Of a stretch of DNA of 64,000 nt, positions 61,751 through 64,000 are shown piece after piece. The notes under the pieces are model-generated. The model was not told where the DNA came from. It saw nothing but the letters and a program-made list of their open reading frames with translations, and did not search any database. The position numbers were made by a program, and so were the translations under genes. The stretch's first letter is position 1, and each line of letters begins with the position of its first letter. This DNA is from Lentisphaeria bacterium. GTDB lineage: Bacteria; Verrucomicrobiota; Lentisphaeria; Victivallales; Victivallaceae. The DNA lies in assembly GCA_022009855.1 (NCBI GenBank), contig CP091727.1, positions 4,526,001-4,590,000 on the forward strand, written 5' to 3'.

Positions 61751-61883
61751 TCATTGACTACTTTGTTTCGCCCCTGGGATCAGCGAATCAATCTGCCCTG
61801 CCGGAGTGGAATTCAAACGAGGCAGAATGTCTTCGAGCCACTTGCGAAAGCAGATGCCGTTCGCTTTGCATGTCGCGGCGAAC
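61751..61883 (-). pseudogene. IS66 TnpC transposase C-terminal fragment
   Basis: Reads FAATCKANGICFRKWLEDILPRLNSTPAGQIDSLIPGAKQSSQ to a stop at 61751. The TCKxxGI motif marks the end of IS66 transposase. It is cut by the IS66-type end at 61884. Confidence 0.75.
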
Positions 61884-62340
61884 GTAAGTGCCCAGCCAGC
61901 CCCATCTGGATTTGAGGCAGACAGCGTGGTATGTTCTGCCACAAACCGGAATAATGGGAGGACGGTATGGGACGGGAAGGACGAGATTATTGGGAGGCGC
62001 AACTGTCAGAATATTGGGACAGCGGCTTGACGATTCAAGAATACAGCGAACTGAAGGAACTTCCTTACGAAAGTACCCGCCGCTGGATCCGAGTGTTGCA
62101 AAAGGCACGCCAGGATGATGCGAGCGACCCTGAATCGCTGGAGCTGGTAGAGATCAAGCCTTTGCAGGATTCGGCTGGTAGTTGACGGCATAGAAATTGC
62201 GTTGTCAAAAGGTTTCGACGGCCCTACGCTGTCCGAAGTGTTGGATCTGCTCAAGGTGCGGTCATGTTCGGGATCAGCGGCTCAGTAAGATATTTGCATT
62301 CTGTAATTCATTGGCAAAACGACAGGTATGCCGTTTACTC
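61884..62340 (+). mobile_element. second IS66-like element, 5' remnant
   Basis: Left inverted repeat GTAAGTGCCCAGCCAGCCCC at 61884, closely matching the repeat at 60498. tnpA starts 83 bases inside and tnpB just begins. No TnpB or TnpC body follows, so the right part is deleted. Confidence 0.65.
61967..62288 (+). CDS. tnpA: IS66 accessory protein TnpA, frameshifted
   Basis: MGREGRDYWEAQLSEYWDSGLTIQEYSELKELPYESTRRWIRVLQKARQ is the typical IS66 TnpA helix-turn-helix. After a break near 62178 it continues RLVVDGIEIALSKGFDGPTLSEVLDLLKVRS. The stop overlaps the start of tnpB (MFGISGSVRYLHS at 62264), which diverges after a dozen residues. Confidence 0.75.
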
Positions 62341-62619
62341 CCTTCGATGAATTCCGTTAAAGCAATCCGGATGTCCAGACAATTTCTCGGATATATGGTT
62401 GAATGTCCCTGCTCCTGGTTCCGCTATCAGCAACATTATTTATCTGTTTCAATTCCATGAAAAAAACTTGAAACCATCATTAACAATGACGTCTTTTTGA
62501 AGATTTCATAACAAATTCTCTGATCATATGATCAATTCGGGTGATGTTCTCGGTTTCCTTGTACTTGTGTTAATCAGTAGAACGGACATCGTATGTGCGG
62601 CGCGCCTGCGGACTGGATA

Positions 62620-62866
62620 TTTCGGAGGGGTGCGGCAGCATCTGTCAGAATGCTGCAGAGGAGGGAACGCTTCAGGAATCCTGAACCTCTGCCGTTATGC
62701 GGCATTTGCCGTGGAGGGAAAAGTTCTGTCTGAGTCGGAGGACGGATTCTGGGGATTGACACACCTTCCGGAAAAATGGCGTGATTTCATCCGGTTTGCG
62801 CTTGACATTGAGTCCTGCATAGGCGATATTGCATGGAATTTCGACGGCTGTGAAACTTTCAGGTAA
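62620..62866 (+). pseudogene. nucleotidyltransferase (ANT/DUF4111-like) C-terminal fragment
   Basis: ASGILNLCRYAAFAVEGKVLSESEDGFWGLTHLPEKWRDFIRFALDI matches the C-terminal helical domain of aminoglycoside nucleotidyltransferase-like proteins (LNLCR, SExxGxWxLxxLP). The catalytic N-terminal domain is missing. From 62289 to about 62600 I see nothing else. Confidence 0.5.
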
Positions 62867-62872
62867 TGTATC

Positions 62873-63749
62873 ATGGAGGAATGTGTGTTGAGAATTTTGT
62901 CTTTGCGGGAGACCCCTCGGGAGCTGGAACGTTTTATCCGGTATTTTTCCGCCCGCTGGCGGAATGAGGCGCTTTACCGGGACTGCATGACCGCGTGTCT
63001 GAATTCGGACTCTCCCCTGCCGCAATGGTATCTGCTTCTGAATGCAAAAGAGGAGATCATCGGCGGCGCGGGATTGATTATCAGCGATTTTACGGCGCGC
63101 GGCGATCTCTGGCCGTGGCTTTGCGCCCTCTATATCGAGGAGGCATACCGCGGACATGCTTACGGGGCGCGTTTGATTGCTCATGTGAAAAGGGAAGCCG
63201 CGCGCCTCGGCTACCGGAAACTTCATCTCAGCACCGAGCATGTCGGTTATTACGAAAAATCCGGATTCAGGTATCTAGGCGTTTCTTCGGATCCCTTCGG
63301 AAGTTCCTCCCGCATTTATTGTGCGGAGACGCAGAATGACTGGGATTTTCTTGTGACGACTGCGAAGACGAAACTTCTCCCGCGGAACGTCTCCCCCTTC
63401 GTTGAAGCCGGAGGCGTCGCGGCGGCTCTTCTGACGGAAGCCGGAAATGCCTATGCCGGTGTCTGCATTGATACAGCGTGTTCTCTCGGAATGTGTGGGA
63501 ACGCAACGCCGCCGCATCCATGATTACCAACGGGGAGCGGCGGGTTGTGAAACTGGTATGTCTTATGGGAAACGGTTCTCCCGGAATGCTCTGTGGCGCA
63601 TGCTGCGAGTTTCTGATGCAACTGGATCCGCAGAACCGCGATATTGAAATACTGGTTTCCTATCCGGACGTCCATACAGTGAAACTGGGGGATTTGATGC
63701 CTTCATGGTGGGGGGGGCGGAGCGTTTCAATGACACTATATCAATATGA
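62873..63749 (+). CDS. GNAT acetyltransferase fused to a cytidine/blasticidin-deaminase-like domain, frameshifted
   Basis: The N-terminal GNAT domain (WYLLLNAKEEIIGGAGLIISDFTARGDLWPWLCALYIEEAYRGHAYGARLIAHVKREAARLGYRKLHLSTEHVGYYEKSGFRYLG) leads into a deaminase domain: FVEAGGVAAALLTEAGNAYAGVCIDTACSLGMCAERNAAASMIT, after a missing C near 63498, and SPGMLCGACCEFLMQL, the zinc-binding C-A-E and C-xx-C sites. A G8 run near 63714 shifts the end; corrected, it is WWGAERFNDTISI. Probably modifies small molecules or antibiotics. Confidence 0.75.
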
Positions 63750-63856
63750 CCGGAGCAGATACACGCGCAATCGCAGCGTAGATTCAGCAGCAACAGGTGG
63801 AAGATCAGGCGTTGGAACAATTAACGTTCAAGGAGATAAACCATGAGGCCGCTCTA

Positions 63857-64000
63857 GGTTGTGTCGTCAATAGATTTGTGCTATATTATGCAAACGTCAA
63901 AAAAAAGGATATCGGGAAAATGGCGAATGCATACGAACGACATGATATATCGGATGAATCTTGGGCTAAAATCGAATTTTTGCTACCGGGGCGCAAAGGG
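63857..64000 (+). mobile_element. IS5-family insertion sequence, left end only
   Basis: GGTTGTGTCGTCAATAGA looks like an IS5-type terminal repeat, 60 bases before a transposase start. The element runs off the window. Confidence 0.6.
63920..64000 (+). CDS. IS5-family transposase, 3' partial
   Basis: MANAYERHDISDESWAKIEFLLPGRKG is the DUF4096 N-terminal domain of IS5-type transposases (WxKIxxLLPGxxG). The remainder lies beyond the window. Confidence 0.85.
   Translation, partial: MANAYERHDISDESWAKIEFLLPGRKG

Larger units (their letters stand above)
60498..61883. mobile_element. IS66-like element, interrupted by IS630 and by a second IS66
   Basis: The left inverted repeat reads GTATGCGCCCAGCGAGCCCC. 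The minus strand at 61751-61883 encodes the transposase tail FAATCKANGICFRKWLEDILPRLNSTPAGQIDSLIPG, the C-terminus of IS66 TnpC. An IS630 lies between them. A 39-base hairpin (GAATGCCGT..GGGC / GCCC..ACGGCATTC, 60568-60606) follows the end repeat. The rest of the element is absent beyond 61884. Confidence 0.65.

Overview
The window is about 64 kb of bacterial DNA. It looks like a Gram-negative member of the Lentisphaerota (Victivallis-like). The evidence is a GC-rich chromosome, outer-membrane genes (lptE-like, kdsD, an lpxL/htrB-type acyltransferase), meso-DAP peptidoglycan synthesis (murE with a DNPR motif), a single-gene type II pseudopilin next to a DUF4838 hydrolase and a GntR/LacI-type regulator, and secreted parallel beta-helix and ankyrin proteins. 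The lineage is inferred from gene content and was not tested by search.

1-28.2 kb is ordinary core chromosome: argD-argF-mntP; a potassium uptake pair (trkH-trkA) with a HIT protein; lptE, a TPR protein, kdsD, hisG and hisE; tRNA-Lys; a GNAT-methyltransferase fusion, a zinc-motif protein and a dead trypsin-like protein in one operon; a MATE pump; gltX; a split chromate transporter; a GH38 alpha-mannosidase; alkaline phosphatase; a stand-alone Lrp/AsnC effector domain; murF-murE; a WbuC cupin; and a large membrane protein. The segment ends in ssrA (tmRNA, 28246-28602).

28.6-55.3 kb is an integrative element inserted in the 3' end of ssrA. The 19-bp attachment core recurs at 28588-28606 and 55325-55343. 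A tyrosine recombinase sits just inside the left end. Repeated TTCCCC-type motifs lie inside both ends, and the probable native ssrA terminator now lies beyond the right end. The element carries an excisionase-like HTH protein, a P4-type SF3 helicase and a RepA-like ATPase. It also carries a metabolic and secreted cargo (acyltransferase, regulator, pseudopilin, DUF4838, phospholipase-like, TRL lipoprotein, beta-helix, DUF805, ankyrin). A second DNA-processing module follows (sliding-clamp-like protein, Cas4/RecB-like nuclease, DUF932, zinc ribbons, inovirus Gp2-like protein), then a DUF3791-DUF3990-DUF3791 module and an AAA_14/DUF4143 ATPase.

55.3-64 kb is a rearranging accessory zone. It holds a type I restriction specificity gene (hsdS) with two inverted hsdS pieces and an adjacent XerC-like recombinase, which suggests a phase-variable shuffling locus. 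The locus has been hit by several insertion sequences: a DDE element with a 10-bp target duplication, a disrupted IS66 containing an IS630, a second IS66 remnant and the start of an IS5 element. A GNAT-cytidine deaminase fusion gene and a nucleotidyltransferase fragment lie among them.

Many essential or housekeeping genes (gltX, murE, murF, hisG, hisE, trkH, argD) carry single-base frameshifts, mostly in short homopolymers. I read most of these as sequencing or assembly errors. For these genes the coordinates below span the whole gene across the frame changes.
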